A stretch of 64,000 nt of DNA from Agaribacillus sp965228415 (lineage in GTDB: Bacteria; Bacteroidota; Bacteroidia; Cytophagales; Cyclobacteriaceae): NCBI GenBank assembly GCA_965228415.1, contig OZ245814.1:372001-436000 (forward strand), read 5' to 3'. Position 1 is the first letter of the stretch. Each line of letters starts with the position of its first letter. Below are positions 63,999 through 64,000 of this stretch, piece by piece. The notes beneath the pieces were generated by a model that worked only from the letters and a program-made list of their open reading frames with translations, was not told where the DNA came from and did no database searches. A program made the position numbers and the translations under genes.

Positions 63999-64000
63999 AG

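Noticed and set aside
1..64000. CRISPR arrays, tRNA or rRNA genes, insertion sequences, prophage
   Set aside because: None found by reading: no regularly spaced direct repeats, no cloverleaf or rRNA landmarks, no transposase or integrase motifs.

Overview
The window looks like a chromosomal segment of a member of the Bacteroidota, probably a Cytophagales-type heterotroph. The evidence is three SusC/SusD outer-membrane uptake pairs (21998-26350, 28904-33599, 54493-59575), a FecR anti-sigma gene beside one of them, two ECF sigma factors, many Sec lipoproteins with a GC lipobox, A-rich translation starts, and families common in this phylum (DUF2911, DUF1549/DUF1553, DUF1501, secreted purple acid phosphatase-like proteins). 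By eye GC is in the mid forties. I saw no rRNA, tRNA, CRISPR array, insertion sequence or prophage.

Layout. 1-300: 3' end of an unknown gene, then a hairpin shared with bioA. 304-1605: bioA, on its own. 1867-3039: XylR-like AraC regulator. 3184-7102 (minus): two secreted metallophosphatases on either side of a ChbG/HpnK-type deacetylase lipoprotein. 7298-8191: ECF sigma factor followed by a very short protein that may be all that is left of an anti-sigma factor. 8608-10201: DUF1697 protein and TauE/SafE permease. 10438-14704 (minus): Tat-exported three-subunit molybdenum hydroxylase (PaoABC-like) ending in a small cysteine-containing protein. 15128-21508: single genes (secreted NlpC/CHAP-like protein, SRPBCC protein, membrane-anchored PPP-type phosphatase, S9 peptidase, HAD hydrolase, DeoR regulator).

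21998-28237: SusCD pair, then a methyltransferase overlapping anmK, with the DeoR and HAD genes divergent. This suggests import and recycling of amino-sugar or muropeptide material. 28904-33599: second SusCD pair with a long upstream region holding repeated GGGGGATA boxes and a strong terminator behind it. 33771-36734 (minus): DUF3179 lipoprotein, beta-barrel protein and an unknown secreted protein. 37107-43262: a three-gene module encoding a DUF1549/DUF1553 cytochrome-LamG lipoprotein, a DUF1501 Tat protein, and a membrane DUF2231-cytochrome c-leucine-rich-repeat fusion. 43556-44737: orphan ECF sigma factor and a small lipoprotein.

44820-49774 (minus): FHS-type sugar transporter, ROK kinase and a PcRGLX/YetA-like secreted protein, a plausible sugar-use set. 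49855-54203 (minus): secreted PIG-L deacetylase, sarcosine-oxidase-like flavoenzyme, glyoxalase-fold protein and a DUF2911-TPR protein. 54274-54482: imperfect tandem repeat. 54493-60639 (minus): FecR, SusC with STN domain, SusD, with no adjacent sigma gene. 60950-64000 (minus): GAF/PAS sensor without a kinase domain, and a CheB-like methylesterase cut by the window edge whose catalytic histidine position appears to be glutamine.

The most promising items for new biology are the GGGGGATA boxes shared by the second SusC promoter region and the 36.8 kb intergenic region, the small protein in the molybdoenzyme operon, the cytochrome/DUF1501/LRR module, and the separation of sigma factors from their anti-sigma partners. 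All functional statements are from reading the translations; no database search was run.
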